Source of the DNA: G963663615 sp963663615
GTDB lineage: Bacteria > Bacteroidota > Ignavibacteria > Ignavibacteriales > Melioribacteraceae
Length of the DNA: 64,000 nt
NCBI GenBank assembly: GCA_963663615.1
Contig: OY760517.1
Span: 2,480,001-2,544,000 of the forward strand
Reading direction: 5' to 3'
Numbering within the stretch: position 1 is the stretch's first letter; each line of letters opens with the position of its first letter. Made by a program: the position numbers and the translations under genes. Below the pieces are notes generated by a model. That model ran no database searches, was not told the origin of the DNA, and worked only from the letters and a program-made list of their open reading frames with translations. Of this stretch, positions 19,107 through 27,751 are shown piece after piece.

Positions 19107-19649
19107 TTGACAAAACAGGAAGAAATAAAACTTTTACTTAAAACCAATAAGATAAAGATGCATCTTCTTGCTGATAAACTTGACCTCAATAGTAGGCAGC
19201 TTAGTTATTTTCTTAGCGATTTGGATGAACTTCCTGATGACCTGTACCATAAGCTTAAGGAATCAATTGAATCATTCCAGGTTGAGCCCAACCTTTTTGA
19301 TTCCGATTACGATAACTCACCTGATCTTTTTGATGCCGAAGAACTAAACGCTTCTATTGGTGAAAGGATTAAAATATTTGCCAAAACCAGATTTGTTACG
19401 CTTACCAAACTGGCAGTTGCAATGCATATTACCCCGCAGCAACTTCACCAATATACTAGCGGTAACCGTGAACCCGGCTCAAAAATACTAATCAAACTAT
19501 TAAATTTGGGTTGCGATCTTAACTGGCTGCTTGGCGGACTGGAAAAGCCTGAATCATACAAACTGGCATTGCTCGAAAATGAATTGAAGCTAATGAGGAA
19601 AAAACTTTCCGATATCAACAAAATAGTAAATAAATCCAATCAGGATTAA
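19107..19649 (+). CDS. XRE-like transcriptional regulator with two helix-turn-helix segments
   Basis: 180 aa. The C-terminal half is an XRE/Cro-type HTH (VTLTKLAVAMHITPQQLHQY, then SGNREPGSKIL and LNLGCDLNWLLGG), resembling phage-repressor-like regulators. The N-terminal third also reads as a degenerate HTH (HLLADKLDLNSRQLSYFLSD). The last 30 residues form a coiled coil, suggesting dimerisation. The start is TTG at 19107 with AGGG about 9 nt upstream; the next Met is at residue 18. Target genes are unknown. It stands alone between the T9SS cargo gene and the EamA transporter. Confidence 0.75.
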   Translation: MTKQEEIKLLLKTNKIKMHLLADKLDLNSRQLSYFLSDLDELPDDLYHKLKESIESFQVEPNLFDSDYDNSPDLFDAEELNASIGERIKIFAKTRFVTLTKLAVAMHITPQQLHQYTSGNREPGSKILIKLLNLGCDLNWLLGGLEKPESYKLALLENELKLMRKKLSDINKIVNKSNQD

Positions 19650-19719
19650 CTCTACTTTTTTTATATAATATCTTTGCTTAAATTTGCCAAAACAATTTTT
19701 GCCCGTTAATCAGGTTTAA

Positions 19720-20631
19720 ATGGAAAACTCCCGAAACTACTATTTTGGTATTATTGCTATCATTTTTGCGGCTTCCCTATGGGGAGTAGATGGTATTGTA
19801 TTACGCCCCTATCTTTATACTCTTCCTGTTAGTCTGGTAGTGTTTATTGAAACCGCCATAGTATCTGTTCTACTTGCACCCGTTCTATTTATTTACAAAA
19901 ATGAAATTCTGAGTCTAAAAAAGCGTGACTGGATAGCTTTTTTTGGTGTAGCTTTTTTTGGTGGTGCTGTTGGAACACTTGCGATAACTAAAGCCTTGTT
20001 CTATGTTGATTTTATTAACCTTAGCATTGTTATTTTAATTCAAAAGCTGCAACCACTATTTGCCATTCTACTGGCGTATATTTTTCTCAAGGAAAAGCTG
20101 GTTCAGCAGTTTTATCTTTGGGCTGTAATATCTGTAATTGGTGCATACCTAATAACTTTTGGCTTCGAATCACCCAATATTAGTCTTGATAACAAAACTT
20201 TCATGGCTGCTTTGTTAGCACTTTTGGCTGCATTCAGCTTTGGCTTTTCAACCGTACTTAGCAAACGTGCACTAAGAAACACAGGATTTGTTCCTGCTTC
20301 CTATCTCCGTTTTTTAATCTCTTCACTTGTAGTGTTGGTACTTGTATTATTCCGGGCTGAATATAATGCAATACCAAATATATCAAATGAACAAATTATC
20401 GTGTTTTTAATAATTGCTTTTTCAACTGGGGGATTAGCAATATTTTTGTACTATTACGGACTAAGAAGAGTTACTGCCTCAAACTCTACAATTGCTGAGC
20501 TAGCCTTCCCTCTTTCAGCAATACTACTCGAATACCTTATCTTCGACAAAGTATTATCCACTCCGCAGTGGATAGGTGCATTCATGCTCCTTACTGGTAT
20601 AATAAAAGTTAGTATAGCATCTAAAAAATAG
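19720..20631 (+). CDS. EamA/DMT-family transporter
   Basis: 303 aa with ten predicted membrane helices in two EamA halves. The first half has ASLWGVDGIVLRPYLY at the N-terminus and LQPLFAILLAYIFLKEKL near residue 115. The second has SNSTIAELAFPLSAILLEYL near 260. Family members export metabolites, amino acids or drugs; the substrate is not predictable. A TATCTTTG element upstream could be part of a promoter, but no good -33 partner is seen. Confidence 0.88.
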   Translation: MENSRNYYFGIIAIIFAASLWGVDGIVLRPYLYTLPVSLVVFIETAIVSVLLAPVLFIYKNEILSLKKRDWIAFFGVAFFGGAVGTLAITKALFYVDFINLSIVILIQKLQPLFAILLAYIFLKEKLVQQFYLWAVISVIGAYLITFGFESPNISLDNKTFMAALLALLAAFSFGFSTVLSKRALRNTGFVPASYLRFLISSLVVLVLVLFRAEYNAIPNISNEQIIVFLIIAFSTGGLAIFLYYYGLRRVTASNSTIAELAFPLSAILLEYLIFDKVLSTPQWIGAFMLLTGIIKVSIASKK

Positions 20632-20663
20632 TTGTTATTTGTAAACTATTAGTATTATATTTG
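20632..20663 (+). promoter_or_regulatory. Bacteroidota-type promoter of the His-rich NifX-like gene
   Basis: TTG at 20632-20634, 21 nt, then TATATTTG at 20656-20663, matching the TTG/TAnnTTTG pattern of Bacteroidota promoters. The expected transcription start falls just before the Fur-box-like palindrome. Confidence 0.6.
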
Positions 20664-20672
20664 GATAGTTAT

Positions 20673-20692
20673 TGAAAATGATTTTCATTATT
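20673..20692. promoter_or_regulatory. Fur/Zur-box-like operator
   Basis: The 15-mer TGAAAATGATTTTCA (20673-20687) is a perfect 7-1-7 palindrome. It differs from the classical Fur 7-1-7 box (TGATAATNATTATCA) at one position per arm. The 19-mer starting at 20674 matches the E. coli Fur consensus at 15 of 19 positions. It sits between the predicted transcription start and the ribosome-binding site (GAGAGGAG), an ideal place for repression by a metal-sensing regulator. Confidence 0.7.
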
Positions 20693-20709
20693 GAGAGGAG
20701 AACAGTATT

Positions 20710-21108
20710 ATGAAAATTGCTGTTGCAACAGATGATCAGGTTAATGTAACCGGACATGTAGGCAGATGTAAAGGTTTTATTGTGTTTGAAGTTGAAGATG
20801 GTAAAATTATTTCCAGAGAAGTAAGACAAAACGGTTTTACTAATCATGCAAAAGGCGATCACCAGCATCATGATCACCAATCACACGAACATGAACATGC
20901 TCATAACCACAGCCACGAAAGCCTTGCAAAAGGTTTAAGCGATTGCAGTCATTTGGTATCGCACGGTATGGGAATGAGATTGGTAAACGATATGAAAGCT
21001 AATAACATTATGCCAATTATTACTGACGTGGTAAACGCGGAAGAAGCAGTTCTGCTACTTGAAAAAGGTGAATTGGTTTCATACGAAAACAAGGCTTGTC
21101 AGCATTAA
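20710..21108 (+). CDS. NifX/NifB-type (dinitrogenase FeMo-cofactor domain) protein with His-rich loop
   Basis: 132 aa. The fold signature is present: MKIAVATDDQ at the start, GHVGRCKGFIVFEVEDGKI, then a SDCSHLVSHGMGMRLVNDM segment with Cys and His, and an AEEAVLLLEKGEL tail. A loop at about residues 49-71 is extremely rich in His (KGDHQHHDHQSHEHEHAHN and following), suggesting metal binding. No nif genes are nearby, so a role in metal storage, delivery or sensing is more likely than nitrogen fixation. The upstream Fur-like box fits metal control. The ATG follows GAGAGGAG. Confidence 0.85.
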   Translation: MKIAVATDDQVNVTGHVGRCKGFIVFEVEDGKIISREVRQNGFTNHAKGDHQHHDHQSHEHEHAHNHSHESLAKGLSDCSHLVSHGMGMRLVNDMKANNIMPIITDVVNAEEAVLLLEKGELVSYENKACQH

Positions 21109-21135
21109 GCTTGATGGTCTCCCATATATAAAAAA

Positions 21136-21162
21136 ACAGGTGCATTTCGCGAATGCACCTGT
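21136..21162 (-). terminator. Terminator between convergent genes
   Basis: A perfect 11-bp stem (21136-21146 with 21152-21162) has a 5-nt loop. On the minus strand it is followed by T-rich sequence (complement of the A-run at 21130-21136), so it mainly ends the 27.7-21.3 kb minus-strand unit. It may also stop plus-strand transcription from the NifX-like gene. Confidence 0.8.
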
Positions 21163-21315
21163 AATCAAACTACTTTGCAATGGCTTGTCTTGAAGTAGCT
21201 TTATGGCTTTAATAAGGTAATTTGAGGAAACCTTAATTTTATTTAGACCAAATATAGATAACGATTATTCTACTGTCAAGTAAAATCGTACATTATGTAA
21301 TTTATTAACAAAAAT

Positions 21316-21813
21316 TTACAGGTAATGTATATTGTAGCATTTACCCCGCATTAACACCCTGTCAACAGGATAAAGCATCTCCTCTTCGTCAAAACAGGAA
21401 ATATCACAAAACTCATGCTCAACAATTATTTCGTTAATATCTCCGGTTAAACGCATTGAACTAGGCATAATAAATGCTAATTCGCTAAACTGGGATGATG
21501 TTATTTCAAACTTGAGATAAACAGTAGCTGCTGTATCATAATCAGCAATTGCATTAATATAATACTTGCCCATATCCTCATTCACGGAAACAAATTTGCT
21601 CCTGATAACAGATGTATTTTCAAGAAGGTCCTTGTGCTTTTCCTTATTATCGAACCAGGAAGCATTAAGCTTGGTAACTGTAAATTTTCTGTCAGACTTA
21701 ACCTTTTTTTGAGTCGTAAAATAATCCATATTGATTATTTGCACACGGGTTAACGCTACCATCACCAGGTAGGTTACAAATAAAACGGGTAAGAGTTTTT
21801 TTATTTTCTTCAT
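21316..21813 (-). CDS. Membrane-anchored or secreted protein of unknown function
   Basis: 165 aa. An N-terminal hydrophobic helix (KLLPVLFVTYLVMVAL) is followed by a soluble region with a Cys pair near residue 137 (EHEFCDISCFDEEE) and another Cys near the C-terminus (MRGKCYNIHYL). I do not recognise a family. The chosen ATG is at 21813; the frame also offers a TTG four codons earlier. It follows the VUT-family gene by 14 nt and is the last gene of a compact run ending at the hairpin at 21136. Confidence 0.6.
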   Translation of the reverse strand: MKKIKKLLPVLFVTYLVMVALTRVQIINMDYFTTQKKVKSDRKFTVTKLNASWFDNKEKHKDLLENTSVIRSKFVSVNEDMGKYYINAIADYDTAATVYLKFEITSSQFSELAFIMPSSMRLTGDINEIIVEHEFCDISCFDEEEMLYPVDRVLMRGKCYNIHYL

Positions 21814-21827
21814 ACGCCATCCCAAAA

Positions 21828-22334
21828 TCAGGCTTTATTGTAATCTTTTTCCCTGAAAAAATCAATAATATATGCCCATATAAATCCGCCTAAAAATTTA
21901 GCGGTAAACTGTCCGAGTATAATAAATGGTAAAAAACTGCCAAATGCAACAGTAGGAAATAAAATTGAATCCGCCAGTGAACCACCAACATTAGAAATAT
22001 TTGCTTTAACCAAAAAACTCTTCTTGTAATAGAGGGTGTAAAGCAATGTATCAACAATAGCAGCAGTGCTAAATGCAATTACACTTGCAAGAGCAATTCT
22101 GCCTGCTTCGGCATTCAATAACCATGTAATAGCAGAGCCAGCAAATATTAGCATTCCCATTTTAAGAACAAGCTTTTTACCCCGCCATAAATCATGGAGC
22201 TTGTCACGCATACTTAAATCCAATCCAATCAAAACAAATGCGTTAAAAATTGTTGCAGTAGGACCAAACCAAAGAACTATAAAATTAGCCAGTACAATTG
22301 CAGCCAAATAAACAAATACATAAACAAAAATCAT
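21828..22334 (-). CDS. VUT-family (DUF165/YhhQ-like) transporter
   Basis: 168 aa, about five or six membrane helices. NAFVLIGLDLSMRDKLHDLW near residue 31 and the later SILFPTVAFGSFLP segment match the VUT/YhhQ family. In E. coli the family takes up queuosine precursors; other members are annotated as vitamin uptake proteins. The substrate here is open. It begins 10 nt downstream of the aminopeptidase-like gene. Confidence 0.8.
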   Translation of the reverse strand: MIFVYVFVYLAAIVLANFIVLWFGPTATIFNAFVLIGLDLSMRDKLHDLWRGKKLVLKMGMLIFAGSAITWLLNAEAGRIALASVIAFSTAAIVDTLLYTLYYKKSFLVKANISNVGGSLADSILFPTVAFGSFLPFIILGQFTAKFLGGFIWAYIIDFFREKDYNKA

Positions 22335-22344
22335 AAATACTTTC

Positions 22345-23310
22345 TTAAATCGTTACAAGCAACTTACCTTTTTCCATAATCATGTTACCATCAAACCAAA
22401 CTGATGGTTCCTTTATAACTCCATCAAGATGAATAGGAACATTAATACTTCCACCCATCGATAAATTATTACCAAGAGCAATATGTACAGTACCCATTAC
22501 CTTTTCATCCTCAAGTAACAAACCGCTTAATTTCGCCTTATCATTAGTACCAATACCAATTTCAGCAATATTTCTGGCATCTCTTCCAACTTTATTGAGC
22601 ATGGCGACAAGTTTTTCTGCTTTCATGCTACCGGTAATATCGGTAGCATAACCGTCCTCAACTTTAATAGTAATAGTTTCACCCGCTTCCATCATACCAA
22701 TACCCGCCATTGAACCATCAACGACAAACACGCCATCACTTTTACCTTCAACAGGAGCCGCAAAAGCTTCGCCGGTAGGTAGGTTTCCGCTCTCCCCTTT
22801 TTTATGGAATAAGCCTTTACTTGGTATAGTTTTCCTGCCACTAATATTCATTGTAATATCGGTACCATTTGGAGCAGTAACCCTAACCTCATCTGTTTTA
22901 TCCATTATTTCGGAAAGTTTTATTGTTAACTCGGCAATTTTATTGTAATCGGCACTCAATCCCCTAACCATCGAATCAACAGTTATACCCGGGAAAGTAG
23001 CTATTCTTGCACCAAGCTTTGATGCATTGCGTCTTGCATCCGTATGCGTAAGTGATTTGGTGGTTGGAGCCAGTACAATATCAAATTTTTTCATTAGGTC
23101 AGCAACATACTCAGGTGGTTCCTCACCATTTATTTCTCTTGATTTCATTTCAACCAACAGCGATTCATAACCATTCTCAAGAGCAGTTTCATAAAGTGAT
23201 AAAGCTATTTCTCTTTTATTTTCATCTGTAAGTACAAGAATTGATTCTCCCTTCTGTGCACCCATACAAACATTAATTGCAATTTCAGAAGCTTTCTTTA
23301 ATTCGCTCAT
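22345..23310 (-). CDS. M29-like aminopeptidase
   Basis: 321 aa. The C-terminal half holds M29-type metal-site segments: SGNLPTGEAFAAPVEG (Glu), NIAEIGIGTN (Glu), GTVHIALGNN (His) and VPIHLDGVI (His and Asp). The N-terminal half is a Rossmann-like domain with a conserved SLTHTDARRNASKLG. M29 enzymes remove N-terminal amino acids from peptides with Zn or Co. The related NicX-type dioxygenases share the fold, so activity needs testing. It lies 8 nt after the barrel-like gene and 10 nt before the VUT gene. Confidence 0.78.
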   Translation of the reverse strand: MSELKKASEIAINVCMGAQKGESILVLTDENKREIALSLYETALENGYESLLVEMKSREINGEEPPEYVADLMKKFDIVLAPTTKSLTHTDARRNASKLGARIATFPGITVDSMVRGLSADYNKIAELTIKLSEIMDKTDEVRVTAPNGTDITMNISGRKTIPSKGLFHKKGESGNLPTGEAFAAPVEGKSDGVFVVDGSMAGIGMMEAGETITIKVEDGYATDITGSMKAEKLVAMLNKVGRDARNIAEIGIGTNDKAKLSGLLLEDEKVMGTVHIALGNNLSMGGSINVPIHLDGVIKEPSVWFDGNMIMEKGKLLVTI

Positions 23311-23318
23311 TTTTACTC

Positions 23319-24056
23319 CTATAATGGAAAACTAACATTTAACTGAACAGTTCCTGTAACTCCACCGTTTTTAACAAGGAAACCATTCTCCTCGTCTCTT
23401 ATTAAACGGTTGCCGGATTCATCGAACAAGTTCTCAATCTCAACCAAATTGTAGGTGAAAGTACCTTCCAGACTAACATAATCCTTCACCAAATGCACAA
23501 TAAGACCACTACCAAGAGAATATCCGATAATGGTTTCGTCATTTTCGAATTTTTCTTCCTCTGTAAGCTCATTATTGGTGAATGTATTATTCTCGAACAC
23601 TACCCGATGGAAGGATATACCACCTTCAATAATCTTCCAGTCCAAACTTTCAAAAACAGGAATACCAATATTTATCATTGAGCCCCAGTAATCGAATCTG
23701 AACTTCATTTCATGATCCACAAAATTACCTTCGTTGGTACTTTCCAGGTTCTGTTCCTCCGTAAGAAACTGATAAAATACTTTTGCACTGGTAAAAAAGC
23801 CGTTAAATCTTGCCTGAAAAAGATTTGCACCTACCCTGTAACCAAAAGTTTTTGTAAACGTTTCTTCTTTTACATCAAAATTGTCACTATCGAACGTATT
23901 AAAAAGATGTTTGTTTAATCCGTCCGGTTTATAATTCTGAATACTAACTCCACCAAATGCACCTGCCAAACCCAAACACCCAAAACCACATGTTTGAGCA
24001 CTACTAACAGTTACAAAAGTAAACAGAAATAATATTCCCGAAATAATTATTTTCAT
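23319..24056 (-). CDS. Secreted/outer-membrane-type protein, unknown
   Basis: 245 aa. A Sec signal peptide (IISGILFLFTFVTVSSAQ) precedes a glycine-rich start (CGFGCLGLAGAFGG) and alternating hydrophobic strands. The C-terminus (GVTGTVQLNVSFPL) ends in an aromatic-hydrophobic pattern typical of outer-membrane barrels. No named family was recognised. It sits between the pqqD-like and aminopeptidase-like genes with gaps of 12 and 8 nt, so it is very likely co-transcribed with them. Confidence 0.7.
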   Translation of the reverse strand: MKIIISGILFLFTFVTVSSAQTCGFGCLGLAGAFGGVSIQNYKPDGLNKHLFNTFDSDNFDVKEETFTKTFGYRVGANLFQARFNGFFTSAKVFYQFLTEEQNLESTNEGNFVDHEMKFRFDYWGSMINIGIPVFESLDWKIIEGGISFHRVVFENNTFTNNELTEEEKFENDETIIGYSLGSGLIVHLVKDYVSLEGTFTYNLVEIENLFDESGNRLIRDEENGFLVKNGGVTGTVQLNVSFPL

Positions 24057-24068
24057 AAGACCCGAAAT

Positions 24069-24407
24069 TTAGTTGTTTTTTTGATACAGGGTAATAAACT
24101 TATTACCTGCCAGTTGCTTAATAAACTGTATTGTTCTTTGCTCTGCCTGTTCCAATTCCTCACCAGATTGTTCCTTTAGCTTTGCAACAATACTATTTAC
24201 GGAATTTTTTCCATCGCATAAATGCCAAACGGCGGTACCTAATTTATCGAGATCTACTCTGGCTGGTCGCTGTGTTTGTTTCTTAAAAAATATTCTCTCA
24301 ATAAAAGAGGGAGTTAAATTTATATATTTAATAATTACCAGATCATTTTCAACATCAAACTCGCACTCCTTCACAGGATACATTTCGAGCAGTTTTTTAT
24401 CATCCAT
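24069..24407 (-). CDS. PqqD-family (RRE-fold) protein
   Basis: 112 aa. The PqqD fold region includes LDKLGTAVWHLCDGKNSVNS, the strand-turn-helix pattern LD..G..VW.L.DG..SV found across PqqD proteins, then a helical end (QFIKQLAGNKFITLYQ). PqqD domains bind leader peptides of peptide-derived natural products. No precursor peptide or radical SAM partner is adjacent here. It overlaps the end of the MFS gene by 8 nt, so the two are translated together, which suggests a joint role. Confidence 0.82.
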   Translation of the reverse strand: MDDKKLLEMYPVKECEFDVENDLVIIKYINLTPSFIERIFFKKQTQRPARVDLDKLGTAVWHLCDGKNSVNSIVAKLKEQSGEELEQAEQRTIQFIKQLAGNKFITLYQKNN

Positions 24408-25665
24408 TCGTTTTCATTCCTTTTTCAAGTCCGTGACCATTAGGACCAGTTTCAACTCTTCTTAACCAATAGGCAAAAGCCAATCCCATAAAACCAAGCA
24501 CAGAGAATATCCACATACCGGCAGTATAGCCACCCGAAGAATCGTTTACCCACCCAATAAGTGTTGGAATAACTGTTAAACCGGTAGCTTGTATCATAGT
24601 CATTACACCGTAAGCAGTACCCAGTCTTTTTTCCTCAACTATCATGGCAACGGAGGGCCAGATAATTGCAGGAATCATGGAAAAAGCAAGACCCATCATA
24701 CCCATTATAATAATTAGCGGTATTTGAGAATATGCGATAAGTAAATATACCGGTAAAAGCACAATTGAACCAAGCGTCATCATCCATGACCTTTTACCAT
24801 AATAATCAGCAAGTAACCCAAAAACCGGAGTAAGTATCATGGCAGCAATATCAAGAGTACTTAAAAGAAAACCACCATACTCTCTGGTAGTTCCATGAAG
24901 CTCCATAAAAAGTTTTACTGCAAATGGTTTGAATGGAAAAATTGCAGAATAAAAGGTTAAACACAAAAACACAAGTATCCAGTACGATTTTGAAAAACTG
25001 AATAACTCACTAAATTTAACCTTGTCTTGTTCACCGGATTCACCAACCGAATATTTACGGGAAGCAGAAGCATCCATCATCCAGTAAATGCCAGCAGCAA
25101 CTAACGCAGATAAAGCAACAACAAATGCCAGTAATAAAGGTCCCTGCCAGCCATCATACAACGATGAAGCCCACGAAGGTGAATTCAATGCCGCAATAGA
25201 ACCTGCTCTTGCTATCGTAATATTTACACCAAATGCGAAAGCCAATTGTTTACCTTTAAAATACCTTGCTATTACAGTTGTGATTGCCACGATCATTGAC
25301 TCGGCACCCAAACCAAAAATCAATCTGCCGGCAGCCATTGTATATAGATCACCTTTTAAAGCCGTTAGCCCTGCTCCAATTACACATAAAAGTGTAAAAA
25401 CGAACGTTGATATTCTGGTACCAAGTTTATCAATTATAATTCCGCCAACCAATACCATCACAAGGTTTGGCAAGCTATAAATTGAGTACATTGTTCCGAT
25501 ATTTTTATCAGAAAAGCCAAGTTCTTTTGTTAGCAAGTCGGCAACGGGACTAATAGAATCGAATATATAATAGTTACCAAACATTGCAAAACTGGCAATA
25601 ATCAGTATAGCCCATCTTAGGTAATTGGGCGGTTCAGGTTTCTGCAACAAGGTTGTATTTTCCAT
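24400..25665 (-). CDS. MFS transporter resembling MFSD1
   Basis: 421 aa, 12 predicted helices. The N-terminal part (MFGNYYIFDSISPVADLL, MYSIYSLPNLVMVLVGGIII, DKLGTRIS) resembles the MFSD1 branch, whose animal member carries dipeptides across the lysosomal membrane. The assignment to that branch rests on recall of motif similarity. It is downstream of the OPT oligopeptide transporter gene and overlaps the pqqD-like gene, which supports a peptide-related substrate. Confidence 0.82.
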   Translation of the reverse strand: MENTTLLQKPEPPNYLRWAILIIASFAMFGNYYIFDSISPVADLLTKELGFSDKNIGTMYSIYSLPNLVMVLVGGIIIDKLGTRISTFVFTLLCVIGAGLTALKGDLYTMAAGRLIFGLGAESMIVAITTVIARYFKGKQLAFAFGVNITIARAGSIAALNSPSWASSLYDGWQGPLLLAFVVALSALVAAGIYWMMDASASRKYSVGESGEQDKVKFSELFSFSKSYWILVFLCLTFYSAIFPFKPFAVKLFMELHGTTREYGGFLLSTLDIAAMILTPVFGLLADYYGKRSWMMTLGSIVLLPVYLLIAYSQIPLIIIMGMMGLAFSMIPAIIWPSVAMIVEEKRLGTAYGVMTMIQATGLTVIPTLIGWVNDSSGGYTAGMWIFSVLGFMGLAFAYWLRRVETGPNGHGLEKGMKTNG

Positions 25666-25688
25666 AATACCAAATCCGATTAATATAC

Positions 25689-25711
25689 AAAGCCGCCCAA
25701 AAGACGGCTTT
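25689..25711 (-). terminator. Hairpin between OPT and MFS genes
   Basis: A 7-bp stem (25689-25695 with 25705-25711) has a 9-nt loop and lies 14 nt after the OPT stop codon. The T-run after it is weak (GTATATTA), so it may be a leaky terminator or an RNA-stabilising hairpin. Confidence 0.5.
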
Positions 25712-25725
25712 CGAAATTTATAAAA

Positions 25726-27672
25726 CTAATCTATTTTTTCTTCTTTGCCCATAGCAAATTTGAATAATACGAATGCCATAGCCAGGAATAGTACAAGCGA
25801 TATAACATCACCTTCAATACCCATACTTTCGGCAATACCGGTGTTTAACCATTCAGCGATATTGCTTTCACCCTGGCTTGTTGTTATTGGAGTACCTACC
25901 AAAATAGCATATAAAATACCTGTTAATGCACCACCGGCAATAAGTCCGGAACTAAGTAATGCACCGGGACCAATATCTGATTCAGCTTCATCAGATTTTT
26001 TAAGATGATCAACAACAAGCTTAACCAAACCACCAACAAAGATAGGTGTACTTACTGAAAGAGGTAAATATGCACCAACTGCAAAAGGTAGTGAACGCAC
26101 ACCGGCAAGTTCCATTACAAGAGCAATACCCATACCTACCAGTACAAGTCCCCATGGAAGGTTTTGACTAAGTAAACCTTTAATAACAGTAGCCATTAAT
26201 GTTGCCTGTGGAGCAGGTAGTTTATCGGAACCAATGCCCAAAGCTTCGTGCAATAATAGTAGTGTTAAACCAATTACAAATACTGATGCAAGAACACCTA
26301 TTATTAACCCAAGCTGCTGTTTAACCGGAGAAGCACCAACAATATAACCGGTTTTAAGATCCTGCGAGGTAGCACCGGCATTAGCTGAAGCTACACAAAC
26401 GATTGAACCAACCACAAGAGCCACCGGCTGATAAAACTCGCCAGTCCAGCCCACAGCAACAAATATTAGTGAAGTTGCCATAAGAGTAGCTATCGTCATA
26501 CCGGAAATTGGGTTTGAAGATGAACCGATAAGTCCAACAATCCTGGAAGAAACCGTTACAAAGAAAAATCCGAAGATAAGAATCATAACAGCGGAAAGGA
26601 AATTTGTAGGAATTGATGGAATAATTGCCATAAATATTACAAGAATAAGACTACCTACCAGTACAAATACAAGAGGAATATCTTTTTCAGTTCTTGATTT
26701 TTCAACTTTGTTATCACCCCTGTTTTCTTTAAGATCCTTAAACGAATCCTTAAAAGCACTGATTATTGTAGGGAATGATTTTATTAAAGTTACAATACCG
26801 CCAAAGGTTACAGCACCGGCACCAATGTAACGAATATAACTACTCCAGATTTCTTTGGGACTCATATCGGATATAAGTTTGGTTGCAGGGGCAAAAACAG
26901 TAGTAAGGTTATCACCAATTAAAGTTATTAGCGGAATTAAAACCAGCCATGATAATACACCACCGGCAACCATTATACCGGCAATTCTTGGTCCGATTAT
27001 ATAACCTACACCAAGTAGCTCAGGGGTAATTTCGCCATTTACAACACCATTTGGTAATGATGATTTTTTACTGAATACATAAGTTGGTACATCTTTCCAG
27101 AGACCAAAAACTGACATTAAAACTTTATACGCAAACGCTATTCCCAATCCATAAAATACTTTAGCAGCTAATTTACCACCTTTTTCACCTGCTACAAGTA
27201 CATCAGCACAAGCTGTACCTTCGGGGAACGGTAACTTGCCATGCTCCTTAACAATAAGCGAGCGGCGTAATGGAATCATAAATAGCACACCAAGAATACC
27301 ACCGGCAAGTGCCAAAACAAATATCTGAAAATACTGGAAATAATCACTACCGCCAGGCAGGAACAGTAGTGCGGGAATTGTAAATACTACACCCGCTGCA
27401 ACCGACTCACCAGCCGAGCCAATTGTTTGCACAATATTGTTTTCGAGAATTGTTGCATTTCCAATTTTTTTGAATACTGAAATTGCCAATACCGCAATTG
27501 GTATTGAAGCTGATACAGTTAGACCCACTTTAAGTCCAAGATAAACAGTTGCAGCACCAAATATAATTCCGAATATTGCACCAAGTATTATTGCCTTAGG
27601 TGTAAACTCGGGTATAAATTCGTTTGCTGAGATATAAGGTTTGAAGTTGGACTGAACTTCATTGTTTTCCAT
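25726..27672 (-). CDS. OPT-family oligopeptide transporter
   Basis: 648 aa with about 15 membrane helices. Family segments: FTPKAIILGAIFGIIFGAAT near residue 24, LPFPEGTACADVLVAGEKGG near 147, GATSQDLKTGYIVGASPVKQ near 434 and GVRSLPFAVGAYLPLS near 529. OPT proteins import oligopeptides (or metal chelates) with protons; the bacterial branch usually takes peptides. It is first in a same-strand run with the MFSD1-like, PqqD-like and aminopeptidase-like genes. Confidence 0.93.
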   Translation of the reverse strand: MENNEVQSNFKPYISANEFIPEFTPKAIILGAIFGIIFGAATVYLGLKVGLTVSASIPIAVLAISVFKKIGNATILENNIVQTIGSAGESVAAGVVFTIPALLFLPGGSDYFQYFQIFVLALAGGILGVLFMIPLRRSLIVKEHGKLPFPEGTACADVLVAGEKGGKLAAKVFYGLGIAFAYKVLMSVFGLWKDVPTYVFSKKSSLPNGVVNGEITPELLGVGYIIGPRIAGIMVAGGVLSWLVLIPLITLIGDNLTTVFAPATKLISDMSPKEIWSSYIRYIGAGAVTFGGIVTLIKSFPTIISAFKDSFKDLKENRGDNKVEKSRTEKDIPLVFVLVGSLILVIFMAIIPSIPTNFLSAVMILIFGFFFVTVSSRIVGLIGSSSNPISGMTIATLMATSLIFVAVGWTGEFYQPVALVVGSIVCVASANAGATSQDLKTGYIVGASPVKQQLGLIIGVLASVFVIGLTLLLLHEALGIGSDKLPAPQATLMATVIKGLLSQNLPWGLVLVGMGIALVMELAGVRSLPFAVGAYLPLSVSTPIFVGGLVKLVVDHLKKSDEAESDIGPGALLSSGLIAGGALTGILYAILVGTPITTSQGESNIAEWLNTGIAESMGIEGDVISLVLFLAMAFVLFKFAMGKEEKID

Positions 27673-27751
27673 ACTTTCTCCATAAATATAGGATAGTTTG
27701 GTTAATTTTATATGACTTATAAAATTACAAGAAAGTCTGAATAAATGAAAC

